A stretch of DNA of 38,554 bases from Pseudomonas helleri (GCF_009600315.1 NZ_WIWC01000048.1:1-38554); one strand, 5' to 3'. Shown: positions 8,112 to 16,852, counted from the first letter of the stretch. The notes: generated by a model not told the origin, from the letters alone. Made by a program: numbers and translations.

Positions 8112-9506
8112 TCAATCGAACTCATCAGGGTTGGAATGGCTGCCGCTTTCGAAGTGCAGGCCATGTTTGCGCAGTTTGTCGTGCAAGGTTTTACGCGGCA
8201 CGCCCAAAGCTTCAGCCAGGCTTCGCAGGGAGCTGTGGGAGCGCTCAAGCTCGGCAGCGATCAAACTTTTTTCATAGTGTTCAACCTGATCACTCAGGCC
8301 GCCGCCCACCTCATCGCCAACCGTGAGTTTGCCCTCGTGGGCGCCATCATCGAGCGCCAACTCCAGGCCAAGTGCAAAGCGCTCTGCAACGTTTTGAAGT
8401 TCACGCACATTGCCCGGCCAGTTGTGGCGCAGCAACAGTGCGCGTTGCGCCGGTTGCAGCACGTTGGGCGTCAAGCCATGGCGCACGCTGGCCTCGTCGG
8501 CAAAATACTGGAACAGCATCAGCACGTCTTCACCGCGCTCACGCAGGGGAGCAATGCGCAGCGGTGCAACATTGAGACGGTAATACAAGTCGGCGCGGAA
8601 CCGCCCTTGGTCGGCCGCCTGACGCAGGTCTTCCTTGGTGGCCGCAATCACGCGAATATCCAGCGCAATCAGCTGATTGCCACCCAAACGCTCAACCACC
8701 CGCTATTGCAGCATGCGCAGCAGTTTGACCTGAACATCCAGGCTCATGCTTTCTATTTCATCGAGGAACAAGGTGCCGCCATTGGCAAACTCGAATTTGC
8801 CGATACGACGCTTTTGCGCGCCGGTGAACGCGCCCGGCTCATGGCCGAACAGTTCGCTTTCAACCACCGACTCGGCCAGCGCACCCGCGTTGATCGCTAC
8901 AAAAGGTCCATTGCGCCTGCTCGACAGGTCATGCAACGCTCTGGCGACCACTTCCTTGCCTGAACCGGTTTCGCCCAAAATCAGCACGTCGGCTTTGGTC
9001 GCTGCCAGCGCCCCAATTTGTTCACGCAGGCGCAGCATGGCCGGTGAAAGTCCCACCAGTCGGGTGCTCAGTGACTGGCGATCACTCAAGGCCAAGCGCA
9101 GGCTGCGGTTGTCCAGCACCAGCGCCCGCAGGGCCAGTGCGCGGCGAACGCTGTCGAGCAACGCGTCGCTGGCAAAGGGCTTTTCCAGAAAATCGTAGGC
9201 GCCCGAACGCATGGCTTGTACCGCCAGCGGCACATCGCCGTGGCCGGTGATCAGCAGCACCGGCAGGTCCGGGTCTTGAGCATGCAGCTGGGCCAGAAGC
9301 TCAAGGCCGTCCATACCCGGCATACGAATATCGCTGACCACTACGCCCGGCCAATCACGGCCCACACGGTCGGCAAGGCCAGCGGCTTGCGCCAGAGGCA
9401 AGACCTTGAGCCCGGCGAGGTCCAATGTTTGATGCAGGGCCTGACGCAGATGCGGGTCATCGTCGATCAGGATGACCTGTACGTGCGGATCAATGGGTTG
9501 GCTCAT
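8112..9506 (-). pseudogene. dctD: dctD, sigma-54 response regulator with in-frame amber codon
   Basis: The frame would encode a 464-residue DctD, the activator of C4-dicarboxylate uptake genes, but codon 268 is TAG (8703-8705). Frame and homology continue on both sides: LLRMLQ before and RVVERLGGNQLI after, where relatives have a Glu codon, so a single GAG-to-TAG change explains it. Before the stop lie the receiver (Asp59), Walker A GETGSGKE (178-185), GAFTGA (225-230, the sigma-54 contact) and Walker B TLFLDE. After it lie the rest of the AAA+ domain and the Fis-type helix-turn-helix (LRSLAEALGVPRKTLHDKL). A truncated product could not bind DNA. The ATG at 9506 overlaps dctB as ATGA. A base-call error is possible. 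Confidence 0.85.
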
Positions 9507-11317
9507 GATCTGGAGTCCTCACTGGCTTGCAAACTCACGCCCGGCGCTCCAGCGCGCAGACGCAAGGTAATTAAGGCACCGCCTTCCTTGTGGTTGGCGA
9601 ACAGGAGTTCACCCCCAAATGCACGGATCAGCGTGTCGCAAATGGCCAGTCCCAACCCCAAACCCTGCGTTCGGGTTTTGGTGGTGTAGAACGGCTCACC
9701 GGCGCGACCCAAGGCTTCCATGCAAAACCCCGGGCCGTTATCGCGAATGTACACGGTGACGCCCTGCTCGGTGGCTTGGGCACTCAACCACAAACGGCGC
9801 GGCGGGCCTTTTTCTGTCAGGGCATCCAGTGCATTGGCCAACAAATTGCCCAAGACTTGGCGCAGGCGAGTTTCACCCGCCTCGACCCACAGGGTGGCCG
9901 CAGGCAGGTCGCGAATCAGCTCCACCTCCATGCTGCGTCGTCGCTTGGCCAGCAAGGCCAGCGCATCGTCCAGCGCCGGTTGCAAAGCAACACTTTCGGG
10001 CGCATGTCGATCACGCCGGGCGAAGGCGCGCAGATGGGCAATGATCGATGACATGCGCCCGGTCAATTCGTTGATCAGTTTGAGGTTGCCGCGAGCGTCG
10101 TCCAGTCGCTGGTGGTCGAGCAATACTTCGGCGTTTTCAGCGTAACTGCGGATGGCCGCTAACGGTTGATTGAGTTCGTGGCTGATGCTGGCCGACATGG
10201 TGCCGAGCGCTGACAGCTTGCCCGACTGCACCAGATCGTCCTGGGCGCGCACAAGTTCCTGCTGCGTCTGTTCGCGCTCCAGCACCTCTTTGCGCAGCCG
10301 CTGGTTAAGCCCTTCGAGGTCGCTGGTGCGTTCGGCCACACGCATTTCCAGTTCGCGACGAGCCTTGCCCTCGAAAGCGATGCGGTCCAGATAATGCCGT
10401 CGGCGCTGCATCATCAAACCGATGAGCAATACGATCACCAACAAAGTGGCCGCGCCAATCGCCATCACAGTACGCACCGGACGGTCGATCAGTGTGCGTG
10501 GGGTAAGAATATTCACGCGCCAGCCGGTTTCGTCGATTTCCTGGGTTTGCACCAACCAGGCATTCCAGTCGAGCTTGAGTGGCTGCGGGTCGCGGGTCGG
10601 GTAGGGCAGGATGGCAAAAATATCCTGACGCTCTTGCGGGCTGAGTTCGCGGGTGGCTCGGAAACGCCACTCCGGGCGTGAAGTCAGGATCACAACGCCA
10701 TTATTGTCTGTCGTCAGCAATTGCTCGGGTGTGTTGCCCCACAATTGTTCGGTGTGATCCAGGTCGACCTTGACCACCAGAACGCCGATGTTCTTGTCGT
10801 CGTCGAGTATCGGTGCGGCAAAGTAATAACCCCGCTTGCCCGAGGTTGTGCCCAGCCCGAAGAATCGCCCCAGCTTGCCTTGCATCGCTTCGCTGAAGTA
10901 GGGACGAAACGCGAAATTGCGCCCGATAAAGCTGTCGCTTTTATCCCAGTTGGAGGCGGCCAATGTATCGCCATGGGAGTCGATCAGGTACATGACCACG
11001 GCACCGGTCTGGGTGCTGATGTCTTTGAGCAACTCATTGGCCTTGGCCTGGACCTGCGGGTTTTCCGGGTCGGCGAGTACGGCGCGCAGATCAGGCAACT
11101 CACCGAGAATCTGCGGCAGCACCTCGTAACGATGCAGCGAACCCAACAGGTTAGCGACGTACAGGTCGAGGGTCTGGCGGTTTTGCCCGGCCAGCTCACT
11201 GCGGTAATAGCGCTCGGCCAAGTGCTGAAGGGGCCACAGCAGGGGAGCCAGGCACAGCGCCAGCAAGGCGAGGCTACGCCATCGGGGTCTGTGAGGAACT
11301 GAGGGAGTCGTGATCAT
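9503..11317 (-). CDS. dctB: C4-dicarboxylate sensor histidine kinase DctB
   Basis: The 604-residue kinase has the DctB layout. TM1 lies at about 13-31, a periplasmic double-Cache sensor at 35-280 (including GRNFAFRPYFSEAMQG and GYYFAAPI), TM2 at about 284-303, and a coiled coil to about 360. The H-box is SISHELNQPLAAIRSYAE with phospho-His380. The ATPase domain has GNLLANALDAL, RDNGPGF and GLGLGLAI. It senses succinate, fumarate or malate and phosphorylates DctD. The frame opens at 11443, but the ATG at 11317 starts just before TM1 and follows a good -10. The four-base overlap with dctD couples the pair. Because dctD is interrupted, this kinase may lack its normal partner. Confidence 0.92.
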   Translation of the reverse strand: MITTPSVPHRPRWRSLALLALCLAPLLWPLQHLAERYYRSELAGQNRQTLDLYVANLLGSLHRYEVLPQILGELPDLRAVLADPENPQVQAKANELLKDISTQTGAVVMYLIDSHGDTLAASNWDKSDSFIGRNFAFRPYFSEAMQGKLGRFFGLGTTSGKRGYYFAAPILDDDKNIGVLVVKVDLDHTEQLWGNTPEQLLTTDNNGVVILTSRPEWRFRATRELSPQERQDIFAILPYPTRDPQPLKLDWNAWLVQTQEIDETGWRVNILTPRTLIDRPVRTVMAIGAATLLVIVLLIGLMMQRRRHYLDRIAFEGKARRELEMRVAERTSDLEGLNQRLRKEVLEREQTQQELVRAQDDLVQSGKLSALGTMSASISHELNQPLAAIRSYAENAEVLLDHQRLDDARGNLKLINELTGRMSSIIAHLRAFARRDRHAPESVALQPALDDALALLAKRRRSMEVELIRDLPAATLWVEAGETRLRQVLGNLLANALDALTEKGPPRRLWLSAQATEQGVTVYIRDNGPGFCMEALGRAGEPFYTTKTRTQGLGLGLAICDTLIRAFGGELLFANHKEGGALITLRLRAGAPGVSLQASEDSRS

Positions 11318-11345
11318 TGATACATGCGCCGCAAGAGTACGGCGC

Positions 11346-11374
11346 AGTATACCCAGCCTTAATGCGAACTCATC
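11346..11374 (-). promoter_or_regulatory. Probable dctB promoter
   Basis: On the minus strand TATACT (11351 to 11346) is a near-consensus -10 placed 28 bases before the dctB ATG. No good -35 lies 16-18 bases upstream. It sits between the rmlD stop and dctB, which indicates that dctBD is transcribed separately from rmlBD. Confidence 0.4.
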
Positions 11375-11379
11375 ACAGG

Positions 11380-12270
11380 TCAGCGTTGCTCGGCGACACA
11401 CTCGCCCAGGGCAGCGTGCCAATCGGGCTGGGTTACACCCCATTCACGATCCAGTCGGCTGCAATCCAGACGCGAATTTTGAGGGCGGGCGGCCGGCGTC
11501 GGGTAAGCGCTGGCCGGGATCGGTTTGAGCGTTGCGCAGGGTTTGCCCGCAGCGATCAGCGGCTCGGCGATGGCTTGAGTAAAGCCGAACCATGAGGTCT
11601 CGCCTTGTGCCGTGAGGTGGTAAACCCCCCAGGCTCCGGCTTGACCTGATTGCCAGCGTTCAATCAGCGCGCGGGTGCTCCGGGCAATGGTTCCCGCCCA
11701 AGTCGGCGCGCCGATCTGGTCGGCCACCACGCCCAGTTCAGGCCGTTCTTGCAGCAAACGCTGCATGGTCAGCAAGAAGTTTTTGCCGTGGGCAGAGTAC
11801 ACCCAGCTGGTGCGCAAAATCAGATGCTGGGCGCCTGTGGCGGCAATGGCGCGCTCACCCGCGAGCTTGCTTTGGCCGTAAACACCCAATGGGTGAGGGG
11901 TATCGTCTTCGGTGTAAGGGGCGGGTTTAGTGCCATCGAACACATAGTCGGTGGAGTAGTGAATCAACGGAATGCCCAGTGCCGCCGCTTCTTCAGCGAA
12001 GACGCCGGGCGCCGTGGCGTTGATAGCAAAGGCCAGTTCAGGCTCGCTTTCAGCTTTGTCCACCGCGGTATGCGCCGCCGCGTTGATGATCAAGTCGGGT
12101 GTGTGGGCTCGAACCTGCTGGCGGATTTGCTCGGGCTGAGTCAGATCAAGCTCGTCGCGACCCAACACAATCAGTTCGCCAAGCCCTGCAAGCTGCTTTT
12201 GCAGCTCGAGGGCGACTTGACCGGTTTTGCCGCTGATGAGGATTTTCAGAGGCTTGGCGGCGTGGTTCAT
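11380..12270 (-). CDS. rmlD: dTDP-4-dehydrorhamnose reductase RmlD
   Basis: RmlD reduces dTDP-4-dehydro-L-rhamnose to dTDP-L-rhamnose, the last step of rhamnose donor synthesis. The 296-residue protein has an N-terminal SDR nucleotide-binding site (ILISGKTGQVA), the STDYVFDG strand, and the catalytic YGQSK (YxxxK). The C-terminal DCSRLDREWG fits RmlD. The start at 12270 overlaps the rmlB stop as ATGA, and the frame's earlier ATG at 12345 would run deep into rmlB. rmlA and rmlC do not follow here. Confidence 0.92.
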   Translation of the reverse strand: MNHAAKPLKILISGKTGQVALELQKQLAGLGELIVLGRDELDLTQPEQIRQQVRAHTPDLIINAAAHTAVDKAESEPELAFAINATAPGVFAEEAAALGIPLIHYSTDYVFDGTKPAPYTEDDTPHPLGVYGQSKLAGERAIAATGAQHLILRTSWVYSAHGKNFLLTMQRLLQERPELGVVADQIGAPTWAGTIARSTRALIERWQSGQAGAWGVYHLTAQGETSWFGFTQAIAEPLIAAGKPCATLKPIPASAYPTPAARPQNSRLDCSRLDREWGVTQPDWHAALGECVAEQR

Positions 12271-13349
12271 GCCAGCAGATCCTTGGGCTCGGTGAACCCC
12301 AGACGCTGGCCTTGATAGCTGCCATCTTGAACGTGCTGGCACCATTCAAGGTTGTCCAGGTACCACTGCACGGTTTTGCGCAGGCCGGTTTCGAATGTTT
12401 CTTCGGGCACCCAACCCAACTCGCGCTCGATCTTGCTGGCGTCGATGGCGTAGCGCTGGTCATGGCCCGGACGGTCTTTGACGAAGGTAATCAGGTCAGC
12501 AAACTGCGCGACGCCTTCAGGGCGAGCTGGCGCCAGTTCTTCGAGCAGCGTGCAAATGCCGCGAACCACATCAATGTTGGTTTGTTCGTTGTGGCCGCCA
12601 ATGTTGTAAGTCTCGCCGACCACCCCTTCAGTCACCACTTTCAACAGCGCACGGGCGTGGTCTTCAACAAACAGCCAGTCACGTACTTGCAGGCCATTGC
12701 CATACACCGGCAGCGGTTTGCCCGCCAGGGCGTTGAGAATAACCAGCGGGATAAGTTTTTCCGGGAAGTGGAAAGGGCCGTAATTGTTCGAGCAGTTGGT
12801 CAGCAACACCGGCAAGCCGTACGTGCGGTTCCAGGCGCGTACCAGATGGTCGGAGGCGGCTTTGCTGGCCGAATACGGAGAGCTGGGGGCGTATGGGGTC
12901 GTTTCGGTGAACAGATCATCGACGCCGTGGAGATCGCCATACACTTCGTCAGTGGAAATATGGTGGAAGCGGAACGCGCTTTTGGCGGGTTCAGGCAGTG
13001 TCAGCCAATACGCACGAGTGGCTTCCAGCAGACTGTAGGTGCCCACAATGTTGGTCTGGATAAAATCCGACGGGCCATCGATAGAGCGATCAACGTGAGA
13101 CTCGGCCGCAAGGTGCATGATGGCTTGGGGCTGGAAGCGCTCGATCACGGCACTGATAGCGTTCTGATCGACGATGTCAGCCTGGACGAACTCGTAGCGG
13201 GTGTCGTGGGCAATACTTTGCAGCGATTCAAGGTTACCGGCGTAGGTCAACTTATCGAGGTTGAGCACTTCGTGCGCAGTGTTCTGGATCAGATGACGAA
13301 TCAGTGCTGAGCCAATAAAACCGGCGCCGCCGGTGACTAAAATACGCAT
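12267..13349 (-). CDS. rmlB: dTDP-glucose 4,6-dehydratase RmlB
   Basis: RmlB converts dTDP-glucose to dTDP-4-keto-6-deoxyglucose. The 360-residue protein begins MRILVTGGAGFIGSALIRHL, the NAD-binding glycine motif. It carries STDEVYGDL (catalytic Asp-Glu), YSASKAASD (YxxxK) and NNYGPFHFPEKLIPL. The frame opens at 13427, but the ATG at 13349 lies directly before the NAD motif and has AAGGAA upstream. It forms a translationally coupled pair with rmlD. The C-terminal YQGQRLG fits the family. Confidence 0.95.
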   Translation of the reverse strand: MRILVTGGAGFIGSALIRHLIQNTAHEVLNLDKLTYAGNLESLQSIAHDTRYEFVQADIVDQNAISAVIERFQPQAIMHLAAESHVDRSIDGPSDFIQTNIVGTYSLLEATRAYWLTLPEPAKSAFRFHHISTDEVYGDLHGVDDLFTETTPYAPSSPYSASKAASDHLVRAWNRTYGLPVLLTNCSNNYGPFHFPEKLIPLVILNALAGKPLPVYGNGLQVRDWLFVEDHARALLKVVTEGVVGETYNIGGHNEQTNIDVVRGICTLLEELAPARPEGVAQFADLITFVKDRPGHDQRYAIDASKIERELGWVPEETFETGLRKTVQWYLDNLEWCQHVQDGSYQGQRLGFTEPKDLLA

Positions 13350-13662
13350 GTGGATATTCCTTATTCCCTGGTGGACTGCAAACGTGAGGCGCATAGCTTG
13401 TGGGCAGGCCGGATGCGGCGCAAGCACAAGATGTCTGAATACCGGCGTCTTTAACTGCTCAAGCGTGACAGGTTTATTTGAAATGGATTTATATCGGTAA
13501 TATTCAGGATATTTTCATGGTTCTAGTGTCTATTCCATTTTATTGCAGATATTTATCGACTATAAAGAGGCCTATAGTTGATGCAGGCCAGGCTTGCGTC
13601 CACATTTCAGAAATGTCGCCTGTGAATTTTCCCTTTGGCATCCTTCAGGAGCCCCGATTTCG
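13350..13662. other. Divergent rmlB-aguA intergenic region, AT-rich centre
   Basis: This 313-base gap separates divergent rmlB and aguA and must hold both promoters. The middle (about 13470-13575) is markedly richer in A and T than the flanks, with stretches such as GGATATTTTCATGG and ATATTTATCGACTATAAA. I see no pair of promoter hexamers good enough to call and no strong hairpin. A 62-codon frame here (13478-13666) has no ribosome site and looks accidental. Confidence 0.5.
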
Positions 13663-14769
13663 ATGACTACTTTGCACAGTTCACCCCGCGCTGACGGTTT
13701 TCACATGCCTGCAGAATGGGCACCGCAGACCCAAACCTGGATGATCTGGCCAGAGCGTCCGGACAACTGGCGTTTGGGCGGCAAACCTGCACAGGCTGCG
13801 CATGTGGCTGTCGCCAAGGCCATTGCGCGCTTTGAACCGGTGACTGTCGGTGTGTCGGCTGGCCAGTACGAAAATGCCAGGGCACAACTGGATATGCCGA
13901 ATATTCGGGTGGTCGAGATGTCCAGCGATGATGCCTGGGTACGCGACAGCGGCCCAACCTTTGTGATCAACGACAAGGGTGAAGTGCGGGGTGTTAATTG
14001 GGACTTCAACGCATGGGGCGGCTTTGACGGCGGGTTGTATTTCCCGTGGAACCGCGACCAGCAAGTGGGCAGCAAGGTGCTGGAAATTGAACGGTGCCCG
14101 CGTTATTACACTGAGGGTTTTGTGCTCGAAGGCGGCTCCATCCACGTTGACGGTGAAGGCACGCTGATCACCACCGCTGAATGCTTGATGAACCGCAACC
14201 GTAACCCGCACTTGTCGCGCGAGGAAATTGAAGACGTTCTGCGCGCTAATCTGGCTGTGGATAAAATCATCTGGTTGCCGGACGGTCTGTTCAACGATGA
14301 AACCGACGGCCATGTGGATAACTTCTGCTGTTACGTAGCGCCGGGTGAGGTGTTGTTGGCCTGGACGGACGACGAACGCGATCCTAATTACGTGCGTTGC
14401 CACGCGGCGATGAACGTATTACTGACCAGTACCGATGCCAAAGGTCGGCCGTTTGTGGTGCACAAAATGCCGATTCCGGGTCCGATCCACGCGACTCAGG
14501 AAGAGTGCGATGGCGTTGATAAAGTGGCGGGCAGTCAGGATCGCAACCCGTCCGAGCGTTTGGCCGGTTCTTACGTGAATTTCCTGATCGTGAATGGCGG
14601 CATTATCGCCCCGAGTTTTAACGACCCGATGGATGCGCAAGCCAAAGTCATTTTGCAAAACCTCTTCCCGCAACATGAAGTGGTCATGGTGCCGGGCCGC
14701 GAGTTGCTGCTGGGCGGCGGAAACATCCACTGCCTGACTCAGCAACAACCCGCGCCGCACAAGGCATAA
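13663..14769 (+). CDS. aguA: Agmatine deiminase AguA
   Basis: AguA converts agmatine to N-carbamoylputrescine in the arginine decarboxylase route to putrescine. The protein has 368 residues, the usual family length. It shows the guanidine-modifying fold: MPAEWAPQTQTWMIWPERPD near the start, NWDFNAWGG, LEGGSIHVDGEG, DGHVDNFCCYVAPG (catalytic Asp/His), and C-terminal LLGGGNIHCLTQQ with the nucleophilic Cys. The frame extends to 13594, but the ATG at 13663 gives the family start and has AGGAG 11 bases upstream. aguB is not adjacent, so the pathway's second enzyme must be encoded elsewhere. Confidence 0.95.
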   Translation: MTTLHSSPRADGFHMPAEWAPQTQTWMIWPERPDNWRLGGKPAQAAHVAVAKAIARFEPVTVGVSAGQYENARAQLDMPNIRVVEMSSDDAWVRDSGPTFVINDKGEVRGVNWDFNAWGGFDGGLYFPWNRDQQVGSKVLEIERCPRYYTEGFVLEGGSIHVDGEGTLITTAECLMNRNRNPHLSREEIEDVLRANLAVDKIIWLPDGLFNDETDGHVDNFCCYVAPGEVLLAWTDDERDPNYVRCHAAMNVLLTSTDAKGRPFVVHKMPIPGPIHATQEECDGVDKVAGSQDRNPSERLAGSYVNFLIVNGGIIAPSFNDPMDAQAKVILQNLFPQHEVVMVPGRELLLGGGNIHCLTQQQPAPHKA

Positions 14770-14785
14770 TCGGCGACGCACCATG

Positions 14786-14900
14786 TGTAGTCGCTGACGA
14801 GGAACGAAGGCTGCGATAGGTGGCGAAGCCGCCTGACACACCGATGTGTGTCAGTTTGCGACCGCTTCGCGGTCGGACGCAGCCTTCGTCAGCGACTACA
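14786..14900. repeat. Long intergenic palindrome with perfect 15-base arms
   Basis: TGTAGTCGCTGACGA (14786-14800) and TCGTCAGCGACTACA (14886-14900) pair perfectly. Inside them GAAGGCTGCG pairs with CGCAGCCTTC, and two smaller hairpins are visible: CACACCGATGTGTG and GACCGCTTCGCGGTC. The TCGGACGCAGCC core is shared with the element at 5243-5373. It lies 17 bases after aguA and could also protect or end that transcript. Confidence 0.85.
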
Positions 14901-14991
14901 GGTAATGCCCACGTCTTATCATCCGCCACACTTTCTGCCATCTGCAGCAAAGTGAAACAATCTCCTGCCAATTAACAATTTTTTCACGAAA

Positions 14992-15021
14992 TTGACACCT
15001 CGCCTTCACGACGGATAGGAT
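14992..15021 (+). promoter_or_regulatory. Sigma-70 promoter of the OprD-family porin gene
   Basis: A perfect TTGACA -35 (14992-14997) is followed after 18 bases by TAGGAT (15016-15021), five of six matches. Initiation near 15028 would give a leader of about 150 bases before the porin ATG, containing the hairpin at 15068-15100. Confidence 0.7.
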
Positions 15022-15067
15022 TCGCGCCAACGCCTGTGGCATACAGCCATACACCAACTTTTCGAAA

Positions 15068-15100
15068 GGCCTGTACCGAGTCTTCGTGCAGGTCTTTTTT
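15068..15100 (+). terminator. Terminator-like hairpin inside the porin leader
   Basis: GGCCTGTAC (15068-15076) pairs with GTGCAGGTC (15086-15094) over nine base pairs, two of them G-U, and is followed by six Ts. It lies about 40 bases after the predicted transcription start and about 80 bases before the porin ATG. Most transcripts might therefore stop here unless the hairpin is prevented from forming. Confidence 0.6.
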
Positions 15101-15178
15101 GTTTATGTGAAGCAACCACCACTCAATGTTTCAGCTTGAAATCCACAGCGCGCTCTATTCAGAAATAAGGAAAATAAT

Positions 15179-16462
15179 ATGTTGAACAAGCGGATAGGCC
15201 TTATCGCGTTGGGCGTACTGAGTGCTACCCAAGCCATGGCTAACGATCAAGCTGAAGCACAAGGTTTTGTAGAAGACAGCCACCTTAATGTATTGGTGCG
15301 TAACGCCTACATCAGCCGTGACTACAAACATCACAAACAAGACAAAGCCGAATGGGGCCAAGGCTTCCTGGGCACATTCACCTCGGGCTTTACTCAAGGC
15401 ACCGTGGGCGTGGGTGTCGATGCGTTTGGTATCTACGCACTGCGTCTGGACGGCGGCCGCGGTAACAGCGGCGCGGGTGGTATCGACTTCTTCAAGCAAG
15501 GCGACAGCGGTAAAGCCGCACGCGACATTGCCAAAGCGGGCGCTGCGGTCAAAGTGCGCGTATCCAACACCGTGCTCAAGTACGGTGATCAAATGCCAGC
15601 TCTGCCGGTATTGATGTACGACAATTCGCGTCTGATGCCGGAAAGTTACACCGGCACCCTGTTGACCTCCAAAGAGATCGACGGTCTTGAGCTGAATGTC
15701 GGCCGTTTCACTGCCGAGTCGCGTAAAAGTGCCGAAGGCCGAGACAGTGGCGACCTGAAACGTATCGACGTATTCGGTGGTAGCTACAAGTTCACCGACA
15801 ACTTCACGGCGTCGTTGTACGGCTCCGAGATGAAAGATGAACTGCGCAAACAATACCTGGGCATGACCTACGTGCTTGCGCTGCCAGACAAACAGTCGCT
15901 GACGTTTGACTTCAACGGCTACCGTACGCACCTCAACGAAGACTATGCTCGTGATGTGCTGAAGCTTGACGGCCAGGACAACAAGATCTGGAGCCTGGCG
16001 AGCACCTACGCCTTTGACGCGCACACCGTGACACTGGCGTTCCAGAGCAGCACTGGTGAAATTGGCTACCCGTATGGCGGCTACCGCAATGCGGAAGGCG
16101 TGGGCGACGGCGGCAACACCATTCTGCTGGCCAACTCCTACTGGTCTGACTTCAACGCCAAAGACGAGCGTTCGTGGCAGCTGGGTTATGGCTTCGACTT
16201 CGGCTCCGTGGGTATTCCGGGTCTGACCTACAACATCGCCTACGTGCGCGGCACCAACATCGACGACGGCACAGGCCGTGGTCGTGGTACCGAGCGTGAG
16301 ATCTTCAACCAGGCGAAATACGTTGTGCAAAGCGGCCCGGTCAAAGACCTGAGCGTGCGTCTGCGGGGTTCGTGGTTGCGTGTATCCAACAACGCCAGCG
16401 CCTACAACGTCGGCGGCAACGAAGTGCGTGTGTATGTTGATTACCCGATCAGCATCTTCTGA
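15179..16462 (+). CDS. OprD-family outer membrane porin
   Basis: The 427-residue precursor has a signal peptide cleaved after about residue 21 (QAMA/NDQAEA). The mature part starts with the OprD-type FVEDSHLNVLVRNAYISRDY, then GWGQGFLGTFTSGFTQGTVGVGVDA-like strands, and ends in PISIF with the C-terminal Phe needed for barrel assembly. OprD porins pass small substrates (basic amino acids, dipeptides, aromatic or organic acids); this sequence does not tell which. AAGGAAA precedes the ATG. It is monocistronic, bounded by its own promoter and a strong terminator at 16495-16525. Confidence 0.92.
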   Translation: MLNKRIGLIALGVLSATQAMANDQAEAQGFVEDSHLNVLVRNAYISRDYKHHKQDKAEWGQGFLGTFTSGFTQGTVGVGVDAFGIYALRLDGGRGNSGAGGIDFFKQGDSGKAARDIAKAGAAVKVRVSNTVLKYGDQMPALPVLMYDNSRLMPESYTGTLLTSKEIDGLELNVGRFTAESRKSAEGRDSGDLKRIDVFGGSYKFTDNFTASLYGSEMKDELRKQYLGMTYVLALPDKQSLTFDFNGYRTHLNEDYARDVLKLDGQDNKIWSLASTYAFDAHTVTLAFQSSTGEIGYPYGGYRNAEGVGDGGNTILLANSYWSDFNAKDERSWQLGYGFDFGSVGIPGLTYNIAYVRGTNIDDGTGRGRGTEREIFNQAKYVVQSGPVKDLSVRLRGSWLRVSNNASAYNVGGNEVRVYVDYPISIF

Positions 16463-16494
16463 TGCCACCGGCCTGATAGACAGGCTGGACATCT

Positions 16495-16525
16495 AAAAAA
16501 CGCCCCTCACGGGGCGTTTTTTTTT
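16495..16525. terminator. Bidirectional intrinsic terminator
   Basis: AAAAAACGCCCC (from 16495) pairs with GGGGCGTTTTTTTTT through a TCAC loop. The A-run before and T-run after make it work in both directions, ending the porin gene (+) and the DUF3325 operon (-). Confidence 0.92.
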
Positions 16526-16528
16526 GCC

Positions 16529-16852
16529 CTACAACCAAAAGGCCGACAGCGCCAACGCAGGCCCGGCCATGCTCAACGGGATGATCAGGCGTGGCTGATA
16601 GGTCAGCAGCAGCACCAACACCCCAGAGGAGCACGTGAGTACGGCCAGCCACGCAGCCATTCCGACAGAAAGTCCCAGCGCGATAACAGCGGGTGCGCTC
16701 GCCACACCCAGCAACAACCAACCCGCGCAGCGTAACGTCCAGCGTCGATACCCCGTATCTTTATGCGCAAATACTTGTCCGTAATGACGCTCTGTACTCA
16801 GGCTGAGCGCACTGAAACCGCTGAAACATAACGCTATGCATAACCACATCAT
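16529..16852 (-). CDS. DUF3325 membrane protein
   Basis: The 107-residue protein has about four hydrophobic segments and a short polar loop (STERHYGQVFAHKDTGYRRW). The last helices include VLLLTYQPRL and end AFWL. This fits DUF3325, found next to PepSY and DUF3649 proteins in iron-uptake operons of pseudomonads. The molecular role is unknown. The ATG at 16852 overlaps the PepSY stop as ATGA; the longer frame to 16996 would overlap it by 148 bases and adds a sequence unlike the family. Confidence 0.8.
   Translation of the reverse strand: MMWLCIALCFSGFSALSLSTERHYGQVFAHKDTGYRRWTLRCAGWLLLGVASAPAVIALGLSVGMAAWLAVLTCSSGVLVLLLTYQPRLIIPLSMAGPALALSAFWL

Noticed and set aside
8112..8699. The 195-codon 3' part of dctD as a separate gene with a GTG start
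   Set aside because: It begins in the middle of the AAA+ domain, in frame with the 5' part, and has no ribosome site; it is the remainder of dctD after a nonsense codon.
8703..8705. Programmed read-through (pyrrolysine or similar) at the dctD TAG
   Set aside because: No downstream element is visible and DctD proteins are not known to need recoding; a point mutation is simpler.
12312..13310. 332-codon plus-strand frame opposite rmlB
   Set aside because: rmlB is unmistakable on the minus strand; the antisense product matches nothing.
13478..13666. 62-codon frame upstream of aguA
   Set aside because: No Shine-Dalgarno and no family resemblance; it lies in the AT-rich divergent promoter region.
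15155..16492. 445-codon open frame antisense to the porin gene
   Set aside because: Product is low-complexity Val/Ala/Gly-rich with no motif or ribosome site; it mirrors the codon bias of the real porin gene on the other strand.
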